64,000 nt of DNA from Mytilus edulis (Eukaryota > Mollusca > Bivalvia > Mytilida > Mytilidae): NCBI RefSeq assembly GCF_963676685.1, contig NC_092344.1, forward strand, positions 101,462,749 through 101,526,748, read 5' to 3'. Below the pieces are notes generated by a model. That model was not told where the DNA came from. It was given only the letters and a program-made list of their open reading frames with translations, and ran no database searches. The translations under genes and the position numbers were made by a program. This document shows positions 46,901 through 58,889 of this stretch, one piece after another (the first letter of the stretch is position 1; the number at the start of each line of letters is the position of its first letter).

Positions 46901-48060
46901 AAATCTTTATTCTAATGAAACGGAACGTTCTAATCTTTTATTTACAACAAATATTTACAGTAATGATAAGACGCTAGAATATATAGAAAAGAACCGATTT
47001 CCCGATATCAAAAAGTTCGGTATGTAAAAAGAATGATATGCAAGATACCGTAGGTGACAACGTATTTATACTGTCTTGCTAAAATGAATCATTTTGATTC
47101 TTTTCTTCTATTTCAAGTGCATTGCAAGGCCGTCTCTACATCAAACTGAAACAAATCAGTTTATATAAGTACAGTGAAGTTCGATTTTATACTTCAATGC
47201 TATCAAAAATAATGATTAATTCTGATTGCTTAATCGTTCAGTGGCAAATATTACATGCACATTCAATATTTTAACAAGTTAAACAATATGATATTAGCTG
47301 AGGTTTAGATAGTAGATGTAATCTAATGATTATTGGCAAGATGTATGCATCTTTCGACTTCTGAAATGACCAGAGCGAAACTGAAATCGTACATCAATGT
47401 ACTTTGACTTCTGTCACCAAGTTGCCACGTTTTCCTTCGTGTTTCAGAATTGCTCCCAAGACTGAAAAGAATCTGTAAATTAACATCTGGACAAAATGGT
47501 GTGTGTATGACTTTCTATCTCTTTTCAGTAAATATTGGACTTTTTCATCATTTTCTATTTCTCACCTGTTCATTTACCTGTTCTAAGTTTACTTTTGATA
47601 AGGATTCCATAGTGATCGTTTGATGTATCATTATAATGTGTTTGTATAGCCTTATACTTAATTCTCATTAAGTCTTGATCTGTAAACAAACTTTGTCCCC
47701 GCCTTTCCGTTTAGTATACATAAATCACTTTAGGGATTACGAAATAGAGTACCGCTACATACCACTGTTTATGTTAGGTTTATTTGAAGATGCCCATAAA
47801 AACACAAACGTCGCTTAGATAACGTTCACTGTTTTCGTTTTTGGACAATTCAAGTTTTAAAATAAGTGGCCTTCATTAATGACTAGGGCGAAAACTGGGT
47901 AGAAATATAAAACCAACTGCATGTAAGGCTTGGAAAAATATAAATTGGTAACCTAGTAGAAAATATACAAGCAAATCAAATTAAAAGCAGGCAAAGAAAG
48001 GCGTCTCCTTTGCAGCAAAAGCAAGGAAAACACAACCGTTGTACGGTATTCGCAGAAAGA
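43906..48060. other. Unassigned AT-rich sequence
   Basis: About 4 kb with no repeats I recognise and no convincing coding frame. A TATTTAAA at about 44537 sits in a slightly GC-richer patch and could be a promoter element, but no gene follows it. Confidence 0.4.
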
Positions 48061-48208
48061 CAAATACGGATACAAAGCCCTTAAACTTAGAAAAGCACAA
48101 ATACGGATACAAAGCCCTTGAACTTAGAAAAGCACAAATACGGATACAAAGCCCTTAAACTTGGAGAAAGACAAATACGAATACCGTGGCAAAGCCCTAA
48201 ACTTGGAG
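48061..48208 (+). repeat. 37-bp minisatellite, four units
   Basis: CAAATACGGATACAAAGCCC recurs at 48061, 48098, 48135 and (diverged) 48172, a period of 37 bp. Units read CAAATACGGATACAAAGCCC then TTAAACTTAGAAAAGCA. The fourth is diverged, with an insertion. As 37 is not a multiple of three, it does not encode a periodic protein. Confidence 0.9.
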
Positions 48209-49124
48209 AATTTACCAAAACTTATTTTTCTAAATCAGTGTGAGTACCTACAACTTTCTGTGTCTTTTCTGCTAAGCTTACAACTTCAATCTAACGATAG
48301 TATTACGAAACGAAATTTTTCAAATTTTTTGTACAGATCCCCTCTCCCATTTTGTCGTTGTCTTATCTCAATGACGTCTATATTTGTTCACATTTTAAAA
48401 CAGCATTCAGTTGAATAATATGATCGTTGGCTCATATTATGGTACCCTTTGTATTGCCATTGGTGAAGTTCTTATTCTAATAATCACTGCAATAAAACTT
48501 CAGTACATTAAAGATGAGGTGTTCTACACTAAAACAACGTTATTCATTAATATGTCTGCAATCTTTACAAAATAATTTTATCAAAAGCTTTTACTGCCAA
48601 TTATTCCCATGAAACCCCGATTTATATAACTTTTTCGATGTAAAATCAAGCCTCTGGCACATTAGAGTTCAGTGTATACGATATCTGTCAAATAAAATAG
48701 TGCAGCATCCCGACTCTGTCTAAATAATCTAAATAATGGTAGATAAACGCTTTAATTGAAGCAGTGACTGGCTAAATAGTCTGATAGACACATGCCATGT
48801 TTATGCAATACTTTCGGTTAACTTCCAGTGGTGCCTTAATTATCTTTTTTATGAATGAAGAATAAGCCAAGGCTGTCATTTACCTTCGGAAAATATCAGA
48901 AAAATTATATAACTTGTAACCATACAGACGCAGAAGGGGAAATCATCTTTAGGATTAGAGTGTCGTGTACTTTGTCAAACCAAGTCTTTATCATATCGTT
49001 ACTTGTTACTGCCAAGCCATTTAGATATCTTTATTCTCACAAGGTATAGAGATAATTATACATATTTCAATACAATTACATAAATAAATAATGTACGAAA
49101 GTAGATATAGGCATTCACAATTGT
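48209..49124. other. No recognisable feature
   Basis: Two short plus-strand frames (to 48418 and 48855-49049) show no known motif. Confidence 0.4.
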
Positions 49125-49599
49125 TCACCCGGAAAAGTACAATTTGTTATTGACCTCCTTAATAAGTCTACATAGTTCGTTCAGTTCTGTACATTTTTTT
49201 GAATTCATTAGGTCATAAAACTTCAATGTGTTTGGTCTGTTTCTATAGTAAAATGCAATACATTGTTTTCTACAGTTATAAAAAGCTGAACAATTAAAAA
49301 TGTAATGGTATTCATCACCAATGGCATCTGAATTACACAATACACATTTTCTGTATTCTCTTTCTATGTTTTGCCATCTTCCAGTTTCAATTGAAATTTT
49401 CATGTTCAAAGTTCGAAAGTTCAGAAATAAGGATATCTGCCTGTTCATCCAAAATATTTAAATATTTCTCAAACTCCGAGGTATCTTTAAATAAACGATA
49501 ATTTAATGCGTTTGCTGATTCCTGTAGGGTAGGCTTGATAGCCATTTTTGTTTGAATTGATCTATTAAATTCTGTTTCAGCCAAGTAATAAATATTCAT
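49125..49599 (-). pseudogene. LINE/RT-type C-terminal fragment with one frameshift
   Basis: Two overlapping minus-strand frames join around 49440. The first reads ALNYRLFKDTSEFEKYLNIL, the second LNFRTLNMKISIETGRW then RKCVLCNSDAIGDEYHYIFNC and a tail ending at 49125. The block GRW, xCxLCxxxxxGDExHYIFxC is the C-terminal zinc-binding region found after reverse transcriptase in many mollusc LINE-like proteins. A single-base frameshift breaks it, and RT itself is missing. It lies just outside the LTR retrotransposon and is in the same orientation, but belongs to an unrelated older insertion. Confidence 0.7.
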
Positions 49600-49843
49600 G
49601 TAGATTACTGTCCGAATAAAACACTAAAAAGAAGATGAAATCAGGGCCCCAAAGAAGTGTGTTGTCTTCGGCATTTCACAATGTATATCTTAGACTAGTC
49701 GAAAAACAAATGTAAAAACATGATGCAACAATTGACTTTCTATATGAACAAGACGTTTGTCACTTTTGGAGCAGGAATGGCTAATACTGACTATTTATAC
49801 TGTAGACTGACTACTCTTTGTATATTTTATTTTGCCATGTTAT

Positions 49844-50799
49844 TGCCATGGCGGTCGAGTTACATCAAACTTTCTGGTCAGGCCAGGTATTATGAAATCA
49901 CAGAAAATTCAAGAACAAAATAATCCAATAATCTGTAGTATTTTTGTCAAGAAATACACAAGTAAATTCACTAATCTATTTATTAAAATTCCATTCCGGA
50001 CACTATTTACATAACATACAGTTTACAAAAATGTATAATTGAAATATTCATTAGCAAATTACTTTCACACGGTATAAAATCGGCAACAGCGTCTAATGCT
50101 GTACACACACAAAAACCCACGCATAGCGTCCAATCCTATGCGGACAAAACCACGCTTCAGTGTCCAATACTGAGCGGAACCACGCAACAGTCTCCAATAC
50201 TGTGCGGACAAAACCACGCATCAGCGTCCAATACTGAGCGGAACCACGCAACAGTCTCCAATACTGTGCGGACAAAACCACGCATCAGCGTCCAATACTG
50301 AGCGGAACCACGCAACAGTCTCCAATACTGTGCGGACAAAACCACGCATCAGCGTCCAATACTGAGCGGAACCACGCAACAGTCTCCAATACTGTGCGGA
50401 CAAAAAGAATATAAGAAATAATAATAATTCCAAAGCTATCAGTAATCTGCTAAGATATATCTAAAAATGTTATGAGCTGAATAACAAAAATCTGAACCTT
50501 ATATACACATCATCTCCAAATATTCTCCAAATATTCTCCAACTGACCTAAATAATCTCCAAATATTCTCCAACTGACCTAAATATTCTCCAAATATTCTC
50601 CAAATATTCTCCAACTCTTTGTTTACAAAAATAAAACATATAAATCATATAAAAGTATTTACAATGTGACCTTGGAGAAAAATGCTATGTTAATCTCTTA
50701 TAGCAGGATAGCCATTTCACTTAATGACTTTAACAAACGATAATCAAAACTTTCATATGACAAAATTAATTACAGTGGACATAAAATTACACTTGTACA
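49844..50799 (-). repeat. 3' LTR (956 bp)
   Basis: Matches the other LTR except at 50558 (C against T at 53312) and 50736 (A against G at 53490). Contains a 64-bp tandem array and a second AATATTCTCCAA-type repeat at about 50512-50615. Confidence 0.95.
50110..50405. repeat. 64-bp tandem array within the 3' LTR
   Basis: CCACGCATCAGCGTCCAATA, CTGAGCGGAACCACGCAACA and GTCTCCAATACTGTGCGGAC repeat with a 64-bp period, about four units. Each unit is itself two ~32-bp half-units sharing CCACGC and TCCAATACTG(A/T)GCGGA. Because 64 is not a multiple of three, each frame shift yields the same repeating peptide (WFRSVLD), which I reject as protein. The same array is present in the 5' LTR at about 52864-53159. 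Confidence 0.95.
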
Positions 50800-50812
50800 T
50801 TCCTTCCCCTCT
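50800..50812 (-). other. Polypurine tract of the LTR element
   Basis: On the minus strand AGAGGGGAAGGAA lies immediately before the 3' LTR, the expected primer for plus-strand DNA synthesis. Confidence 0.85.
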
Positions 50813-50960
50813 AAATGATGACTGACCTCAGTCATCGAACTCTACTTCTATAATATCTATAGTAACAAAATAAAACCTAAGTAATAAAACAAATTAATTG
50901 TTCAAATAAAATCCAGTATAAACACCATTATAAATTGTCTGCACTTGTAAATCTGTTGTC

Positions 50961-51755
50961 TTAATTTTTTGAATGTTCATTGACTTCACTAACGGTATTA
51001 GCTGCCAAGGCGGAAAAGTCTATTTCTTCTGAATTCAATCTGTTTGAATATTGGATACGGCTTCCACGTACTGTTTCTTTTACCCCCATTGAAAATAAGA
51101 AAAGTCTCTTTGTGTTAATCGATGATAATATAGTTATAATTGTTTCATCTATAATAAAAGGAGAAGAGCTATTCATATCATCAAATGTCAAAGTATCTGA
51201 TATGGAAATAATGTCATCACCAAGCTGGAAGTCATTTGAGATATCACAAAAAGTTTTGTCCAAATTTTCTAAATGTTCCTGTTCATCTATTAAAATTTCA
51301 TTGTCCAAGACATCACTTTATAGAATTAGAGAAAATGTTGTATAAGGGTCTTCTGGTAGTGGTTCCTCATCAGAAAGCTCATCAATTTCCTCAAATGTAC
51401 CAATGTTGGTATCCTTGAATAGTTTAATAACTGGTTTTGAAGTTAGATTCAACACTTTAAACACAATATCTTTGTCACAAACCAAACTTTTGCCAAAACT
51501 TTTGCCGGGATAACACTGTATTTTGAAGTTGATTGACAATTGGTTCAACAATTCCAATCGTTCCATTTACATATTCCTTTATTCATCGAATTAAATTCAT
51601 CCTGAACAAAGCACTTGATTCGACACAATTTTGATCACCACTTCCTATGAACGCTACATACATATTATTCCAGTTAGCAACTTCATCTTTCATATCAATC
51701 ACTATTCGAATTTATTCCGTAATATCAGTTCCAATGATAGCATCATGAAGCAAAT
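50961..51755 (-). pseudogene. Remnants of protease, protease-RT linker and an unidentified tail
   Basis: Downstream of gag and in another frame, LLHDAIIGTDIT (about 51740) resembles the second conserved block of retroviral-type aspartic proteases. A frame at 51566-51318 (PVIKLFKDTNIGTFEEIDEL) resembles the linker between protease and RT in Ty3/Gypsy polyproteins. A last frame, 51308-50961, 115 codons and acidic (starting MDNEILIDEQEHLENLDK), has no match I know. The active-site part of the protease and all of RT, RNase H and integrase are missing. Confidence 0.6.
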
Positions 51756-51761
51756 CCATGA

Positions 51762-52430
51762 CTACATATATATTGTGCACAGACAATAAACATTAATTTC
51801 ACATTCAATAATTCCAGTAATATATAGAGTCTGTCCCGTTGCCGAAACAATGCATTCTTGCTCAAAGCTCTGTGGGTCCCTCATCATAACAAATCGTCTT
51901 AAACTAGGATGAAGTTCTTGCAAAAAGTGTTCCATAGCTAACCTGTCGTGCTCGTCAAGTGACACGCCTCCATGTGCCCGTTTTGCCAGTTTTAAGATTG
52001 CATTTCCGTAATCTTCAACACTTTCACCAGAAATTTGCTTCCTCTGAAATAACTCACTATAGTACATACGTTCAAGTTCTTTTGGGCAAAATCTTTGCTT
52101 TAACTTTTGCACAGCTGTATCAAAATCATTTTGAATTTCACTATCCAAATCCTCGAAATAGTCAGCAGCTCTGCCCCTCAGGTATGCCGGCAACATTTCT
52201 CCCTTCCTGCCATCACTCCAACAATTGGCTCGGCTGATCCTATCAAATATTTTAATCCAGCTTTCAAAATCTTCCCCAACGTCTCCAAAAAATTTCGACG
52301 GTGTTACTTGTGATTTCACTTCAGGCAAATCTCTGCGCTCATGAGGTGTAGATGAAATTAGTGTTCGCACTACAGACACAGATGGAGCAGGTGAAAGACT
52401 TCTATTTCTGGTTTTCCCTGTACGGCCCAT
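51762..52430 (-). CDS. gag: Gag protein of the LTR retrotransposon (C-terminally altered)
   Basis: A 222-codon frame starts at an ATG 146 bp after the primer-binding site. The central part has the features of the Ty3/Gypsy Gag capsid domain: SKFFGDVGEDFESWIKIFDR, AYLRGRAADYFEDL, KQRFCPKELERMYYSELFQR and FLQELHPSLRRFVMMRD. Gag forms the capsid that packages element RNA in the cytoplasm. The usual zinc knuckle is absent: after SFEQECIVSA the frame runs directly into ATGQTLYITGIIECEIN, which looks like the middle of the protease, so an internal deletion has fused the two. The start is an ATG in a fair context (ATTATGG). Capsid function could survive; RNA binding through a knuckle could not. Confidence 0.85.
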   Translation of the reverse strand: MGRTGKTRNRSLSPAPSVSVVRTLISSTPHERRDLPEVKSQVTPSKFFGDVGEDFESWIKIFDRISRANCWSDGRKGEMLPAYLRGRAADYFEDLDSEIQNDFDTAVQKLKQRFCPKELERMYYSELFQRKQISGESVEDYGNAILKLAKRAHGGVSLDEHDRLAMEHFLQELHPSLRRFVMMRDPQSFEQECIVSATGQTLYITGIIECEINVYCLCTIYM

Positions 52431-52575
52431 AATTACGTATTTAAATAATCATCCAATAATAAAAAATGTATTGACGAAACACTCACAGTTCAGAAATATT
52501 TATAAACGTACATCCAAAAGTTATATCTGGTAGTCCATATGTTGAATATTAAAATCCACTAGTTGTTCTCAATGG

Positions 52576-52593
52576 ATCCCACTTCTGACACCA
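52576..52593 (-). other. Primer-binding site (tRNA-Leu type)
   Basis: On the minus strand TGGTGTCAGAAGTGGGAT starts 4 nt after the 5' LTR. It is complementary to the 3' end of tRNA-Leu (from memory, the CAA isoacceptor ends ATCCCACTTCTGACA plus CCA), matching over 18 nt. Confidence 0.8.
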
Positions 52594-52597
52594 AAAA

Positions 52598-53553
52598 TGC
52601 CATGGCGGTCGAGTTACATCAAACTTTCTGGTCAGGCCAGGTATTATGAAATCACAGAAAATTCAAGAACAAAATAATCCAATAATCTGTAGTATTTTTG
52701 TCAAGAAATACACAAGTAAATTCACTAATCTATTTATTAAAATTCCATTCCGGACACTATTTACATAACATACAGTTTACAAAAATGTATAATTGAAATA
52801 TTCATTAGCAAATTACTTTCACACGGTATAAAATCGGCAACAGCGTCTAATGCTGTACACACACAAAAACCCACGCATAGCGTCCAATCCTATGCGGACA
52901 AAACCACGCTTCAGTGTCCAATACTGAGCGGAACCACGCAACAGTCTCCAATACTGTGCGGACAAAACCACGCATCAGCGTCCAATACTGAGCGGAACCA
53001 CGCAACAGTCTCCAATACTGTGCGGACAAAACCACGCATCAGCGTCCAATACTGAGCGGAACCACGCAACAGTCTCCAATACTGTGCGGACAAAACCACG
53101 CATCAGCGTCCAATACTGAGCGGAACCACGCAACAGTCTCCAATACTGTGCGGACAAAAAGAATATAAGAAATAATAATAATTCCAAAGCTATCAGTAAT
53201 CTGCTAAGATATATCTAAAAATGTTATGAGCTGAATAACAAAAATCTGAACCTTATATACACATCATCTCCAAATATTCTCCAAATATTCTCCAACTGAC
53301 CTAAATAATCTTCAAATATTCTCCAACTGACCTAAATATTCTCCAAATATTCTCCAAATATTCTCCAACTCTTTGTTTACAAAAATAAAACATATAAATC
53401 ATATAAAAGTATTTACAATGTGACCTTGGAGAAAAATGCTATGTTAATCTCTTATAGCAGGATAGCCATTTCACTTAATGACTTTAACAGACGATAATCA
53501 AAACTTTCATATGACAAAATTAATTACAGTGGACATAAAATTACACTTGTACA
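52598..53553 (-). repeat. 5' LTR (956 bp)
   Basis: Upstream LTR in the element's sense. It should hold the promoter for the gag transcript. I could not pick out a TATA box with confidence. Same tandem arrays as the 3' LTR. Confidence 0.95.
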
Positions 53554-53557
53554 TTAT

Positions 53558-56500
53558 GTTCTTACTATGTATTTAAACATGCAAACTTTAACTGAATGGC
53601 AAAACCAGACCCTGATACTTTTTTGAAAGATACCGATTGCACAATAGATTTATTGTAATAGATGCAGATATTCCAATTTAAAGTTAATAATTTCAGTGAT
53701 AAGATTAACAAATATGACCGTGTATTGGGTTTTCTGATGATATTTGTATCTAAATCAAAATTTATAAAAGTTCTAATCACAGGAATTTTTCTGTAAATTT
53801 AACAATGTTGCCATATTTCTAAATCTTGTAGTTTGTACAATAAATATGTACATTTCATGACTTTTATGGACGGTAACCTTTAACTTAAACTTTCTTATCG
53901 ATATTTCAAATGCTTGATTTAGTTTAAATACTGGGGATAAAGTGGAAAGGAGATTTTTATTATGATCAGCTTATAAAATTGTTAAGTGGTGATTAAGCAA
54001 TCTATATCAGTAATCAACAGAAAATCAAGAGGTTTCAAGTAGGTTTTGGTCGTAAACAGATTAAAACTTTATTGTGTACTCTTGGTATACGACGGGTGTG
54101 TACATATATATCAATAGTAAATATTCAATTTTAAGACCAATTTTTATGTTTTACTTTGGTCATGAAATATAAATCTATACATATATGCAATTTTCATGCA
54201 GAATAACTCGTCGAGAGCTGATAGTTATCACGTGAACCCCCTTTTTGTGGGTGGGGTTACGGGTATAATGACAATTCGTCAAAACGTTGCAATATTATAT
54301 ATAAAGGCAACAGTAGTATACCGCTGTTCAAAATTCATAAATCGATAGAGAAAAAAAATCCGGGTTACAAACTAAAACTGAGGGAAATATGGATTACGCA
54401 ACTTTTCAAAAAGCACTAATCTGATTTTTGTTTGATTAACAATAAATGAAAAATTTAAGAAGCGTATTTAGGAAGCGAGCAAGTTAAGAATAAAACTGAT
54501 ATATGTTATACATTTATTCTAATGTTTTTGTTGTTGCAACAGGTCATCTACGGTCAAAATCGATGTGTCGTAAGGCTAAATGTTTCAGTTATTTACGTGC
54601 TGAATTTTAGATTCACAAGTTAAATGTCTTTATTGTCATTTATCAAATGACCAATGACTACTAACAACACGAAACACACTGTTGGAATAGTTTTATTATT
54701 ACAATAAAAAGTTGGAAGAGATTGGATGGAAGCTGCTTCCTCGAGGCTGCTTCTGTCCTCGGTTTAAGTTGGTTGTAATTTCAATATATCCGAGGTCAAA
54801 GATAATATACACCATTACAACATTTATAAATGACCTATTTGATTAATTCTATCGACTTGACTGTCATTGTTCTGCTTTTTTTATTTACTTGAAAACTTGC
54901 AAGCGTTGTAACTTTATTTCCTGTTTTCTAACAGACCCCTGCGACCACTATATTTTTCTATTAATTTAATTCACACTCTGTTACCCTATTGATCTTTTGT
55001 TTTCAAAACAAATAATTCTGTCGTATATTTTTTTTAATAAACGGTTTTTAGATCTATCATCAAACTTTCTTTAAATATTAACAGCATTTGCCATGTCATA
55101 ATAAAATTTACAGACAAGCTGTTTAGAAATTTTGTGGTCATTTTTAAATTTAACGCAATATCCATTTAACAGATCATATTGTGGTAAATCAATGAACGGT
55201 ATAAACATACGATTTTGACATTGACTCGGGGAGGAAATGCCCTGGAAACTGTACTTTGATCAAGTTGATTTGCATATTATGAAGAAGGGTTTATCCTGTT
55301 ATATGCCAAGATTTTACCAACTTGACATAAACAAGATACTTCTGTCTATGATTGATTGTAATACTATTTATTAATAAATGTTAAAACAAAAGAGAATAAA
55401 TTCACCATAAGACCTGGTGTCAATCAATCAAGATTTTTGCATACCAATGTAGAGTATTTTGTTACCGATATGAAAGTCTTTTCTTGTCATACGAATTTGG
55501 CCAACATAATTTGTTGTTACTGCTACATGTATTGGTTATATGAAAGTCTTTTATTTCTTTATAATTCTTGTCATACAAATTTGGCAAACATATAAAGTTG
55601 TTACTGCTACATGCATAAATGATATCGATCATTTTAACTAACTAACTACATGTCCGACATGACACGCTGCCATTATATATAAATAGTATTTATACGTTAT
55701 TAGAGTTAGAAGATTGGCTATTAGTTTGTTCATTTTTTATATCCTTCCCATACAAAGCAATTAAGCGATGTTTTTTTTTATTAAAACTTAAAATCCATGG
55801 GTTGAAATTGTATTTTCGATGTTATAAAATCTCATTTTTGACACATCCTCGTTTGTCAGAGAGTTTAGAGTGGCATTAATGGTCCAGTTTATCTTGTTTG
55901 TACCTGGTGTAATTAATTTTTGAGACAAATGTCAGATCTTACTCGCACGGCAACACATCTCAATAAAAGTCGAGTTTTCTATTTGCCCACAAACATAACA
56001 GGGGATTTTAACTTTAGTATTGTCACGAACATCTTAATTGTTTTGCAGACTGTATTTCAAAATTTTGGCATCTTTTAAATACAAAAGTAATCGTTATTAC
56101 TATAACTTCAGGGTAGAGAAGTTGAAAATGTATGAGGACATTTTTAATATTAGAGCATGATGTTGCAAATACAAGATTATATTATATTTTCATCGGAATG
56201 ATAAAAACTGTACACATATAACATTAAAATTTAAGATCTGTAAATTTTTGTGATTTTGTTCCCAGAAGAATGAGAAATGGTTCACATGACATTTAAAGGA
56301 TATTTTTTTATTACATCATTTCATTTTCATGTACAGATCTGTACATTTATCAAGATTGTCACACGAATTCATCATGCAGACATACCTAGAAAGTAGCTAG
56401 GGATTAGACCAGGGCACGCTCTCTTTCATTTGTCTCATAAAGTAAGAGTTATTTTGAAAACTTAATCATAAAGTTTATTTAGGACTTGGTGCTTTAAATA

Positions 56501-57904
56501 TTTCGTTTTTTAAATGCACGTATCACCCAGAAAAAGTAAAATGCGTTTGGGTTGTTAGACATTTAACGTCCCGCGGTGTATGAAAACAGATCAAATTGTT
56601 ATTTTTGTCAAGTAATCTATCTCTCTTTTAAAACTACTCAATGTCAGTTGGCACACGGTAAATTAGTTTGATTTTGTATTAAACAAATATTTACCCAAGA
56701 CAGATGAAATCTTGCCATATTTCAAACTTTAACCGAGGTTAAAGAAACCGTTTATTCCATTGTTAGGCTCTAAATGCAGTAATCTTGGAGATATAAAAGG
56801 TATTCTACAACATAAGAATGTAAAACACGTTTTTATATTTTCAACGAAAATTAAAAACCCAGATAGAAAAGTGGAACAAAAAAGCTTTAAATGAACTTTC
56901 AGAGTTTTATTTTATAGTACGGTTAATTTGTGGAAGGAGACACCGGAAGTCATTTTACCAATTACATTTTTAATCGAGAGACACAGAAGTGTTTCTAATT
57001 ATTAGTACAAGACTTTGAATCGGGTTTTTTTTGTATATGTTTGTGAATATACATTTCCCCCAAAAACATCAAAACGAATGTGCCCTCATATCCTCGTAGT
57101 GGTGCTATTTCTTGAGATAAACATTTTTCGTGACAATTTTTCTGATCCTAACGTTTTTTTAAAGTTTCCTCGTATAAAGTTCACATTGTCTCAAATATTA
57201 AACTAATCCAATCTATTCGAGAGGGAAAAAAAAAGCTCACTGTCAAGTACTTAATACCATACAAATATCTGCAGCAGTTGTTTTGATTTAACAAAATGTA
57301 TGTCCCTTCTAAAATCCTACACTACGAATGTCAATTTCTGAGATACGAATTTCTGGCAACAAAAGCAGTGATTAGAATTTTGAATTACCCCTGTTTATTT
57401 CTCGTTAATTCTTGGTTTGTGTAGATATTGTCATTTTTAATTCTAACAATCTTAAAATCTAGAGAGGAAATATAATTTTAGACTTGGATTCAGGACACGA
57501 TTTTATGAAGAACGCTTAAAAGGTCCCATTTTGAGAAACTATCTTGATACAAAACAAAACTTTACCCTTTGACTAATTGTTTAAATTATGATACAGCTAG
57601 TACGACAAGGAGTCATGGGACTGTCTTTGAAGATACCCAGTATAATTACAGAAAACACATTCTGAACATGTCTACATTTCAAATTCTAATCTTTTGATAT
57701 ACTCTAGTTAATTTGATTTTTATAATGAAACACTTTCGGCATATAAACCTCCAACAATGACAAGAAACTATTGTTTCAATGTTTCTATAGGTAATGAATT
57801 GTAACACATATGGTTTGAAAAATTGTTCAACTTTGCTTCCATTTGATTATTGTTGATAATATCTTTGTGTTTTTTAACGTGAATCTCAAATAACTATTAG
57901 GTAG
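53558..57904. other. Unassigned AT-rich sequence; bivalve repeat fragment at 54303-54400
   Basis: The fragment GGCAACAGTAGTATACCGCT through ACAAACTAAAACTGAGGGAA is a bivalve repeat I recognise. The rest shows no coding frame that I trust. Confidence 0.5.
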
Positions 57905-58170
57905 GATTTATGATGGGTGCTGAAAAGGGGAACAGTTTAATTATACTATTAATTGTGTTTGGCTAATGATGATCTAGTGTTGAAGTGGAACGGCGAGTTC
58001 TATAATTTAGCATTGCTTTGATCGCAATTTTCTACGCGTTTTATTCGTCAATATTGTTATAAAAATTATGTCTTTCAGAAGACAATTTTTCAATTAAGAC
58101 ATATTAAGAGCTTCCAGATGGGTTTTACTTGTAACAGAATCATAATGATTTATGAATTAAAGCAAATGTA
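57905..58170 (+). repeat. Dispersed repeat E, plus copy
   Basis: ATGATGGGTGCTGAAAAGGG, GATCTAGTGTTGAAGTGGAA, TTTTATTCGTCAATATTGTT and TCAATTAAGACATATTAAGA correspond, with divergence, to the reverse complement of 62000-62290. Confidence 0.75.
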
Positions 58171-58490
58171 TTCAAAACATGTGTTTCAACACATACAAGT
58201 TGTCTCATTATCTGCGTATGTGTGGTTTTCTTTTCCTTAAACCAATGATTCGTTTCCATGTTACTCTCAAGGAGTATACGGGAGGCTGAAGGGTAAAACA
58301 TATTGAAAAAAATGATTATTCAACTTTCACAACTTTAAATTTTAAACTGTGAAACCGGTGTTTGTGAGCCAATAGATGTAATACCCATCTATGGTGAACC
58401 ATATTCTATATAAGGATCTGATTTGAAAAGCCTTCTGATAACATTTTAGCCTAGTCCTATTTTGAATTTCATTTCACACTTTTGGCAAAG

Positions 58491-58583
58491 CAAAAAGTTG
58501 GAAGTATGGCATTTTTTACGCAAAAAGTTGGAAGTATGGCATTTTTTACCCAATATTTTTTGTCCAGAGTCTTGCCTCTGGAC
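58491..58583 (+). repeat. 30-bp tandem duplication followed by a perfect hairpin
   Basis: CAAAAAGTTGGAAGTATGGC plus ATTTTTTAC(G/C) is repeated twice (58491-58520 and 58521-58550). It is followed by GTCCAGAG-TCTTGC-CTCTGGAC (58562-58583), an 8-bp stem with a 6-nt loop. Confidence 0.85.
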
Positions 58584-58889
58584 GTTTGTCTTACAGTTTA
58601 AAGTAAAGAATTCGACCAGATTCGGGTTATTTTCAGGATGGTTTGTTTGACATCATAGTGAATCAGAAGTGACTTAGCAGTCCGATATTTTTATTGTGTG
58701 ACATAAATCCTTGCCAAAAAATATCTTGTTCATTCTATCTTTTATGAGTTCATAAACTACCCAAAATTGTGAAAAGTCATTTCATGCAGTTTGCATTTAA
58801 TGGCAAGCATCTTTGTAAAAATAGTGATTGCTAAATTCTTCAGCCCTCGAAGGAAGCCGTTATTGCAAATGCAGATCATTCTTTCTCCG

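Larger units (their letters stand above)
49840..53557 (-). mobile_element. Young Ty3/Gypsy-type LTR retrotransposon, pol-deleted
   Basis: Two 956-bp direct LTRs (49844-50799 and 52598-53553) enclose 1,798 bp. The TTAT target-site duplication is at 49840-49843 and 53554-53557. Read on the minus strand, each LTR begins TGTACAAG and ends GGCA, obeying the TG...CA rule. A primer-binding site follows the 5' LTR and a polypurine tract precedes the 3' LTR. The interior encodes Gag and remnants of protease and of the protease-RT linker, but no RT, RNase H or integrase. It is therefore a non-autonomous deletion derivative that would depend on enzymes from a related full-length element. The LTRs differ at two positions only, so insertion was recent. 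Confidence 0.95.

Noticed and set aside
50110-50405. Regular direct repeats that could suggest a CRISPR-like array
   Set aside because: Units are contiguous with no unique spacers, lie in an LTR, and the DNA is animal.
50093-50433. Three overlapping minus-strand frames with the repeating peptide WFRSVLD/AQYWTL, and the same at 52847-53187
   Set aside because: The 64-bp repeat shifts frame each unit, so the same peptide appears in all frames. This is LTR sequence, not protein coding.
50980-51345. 121-codon plus-strand frame inside the LTR element
   Set aside because: Antisense to the acidic tail frame of the element, which is on the element's coding strand.
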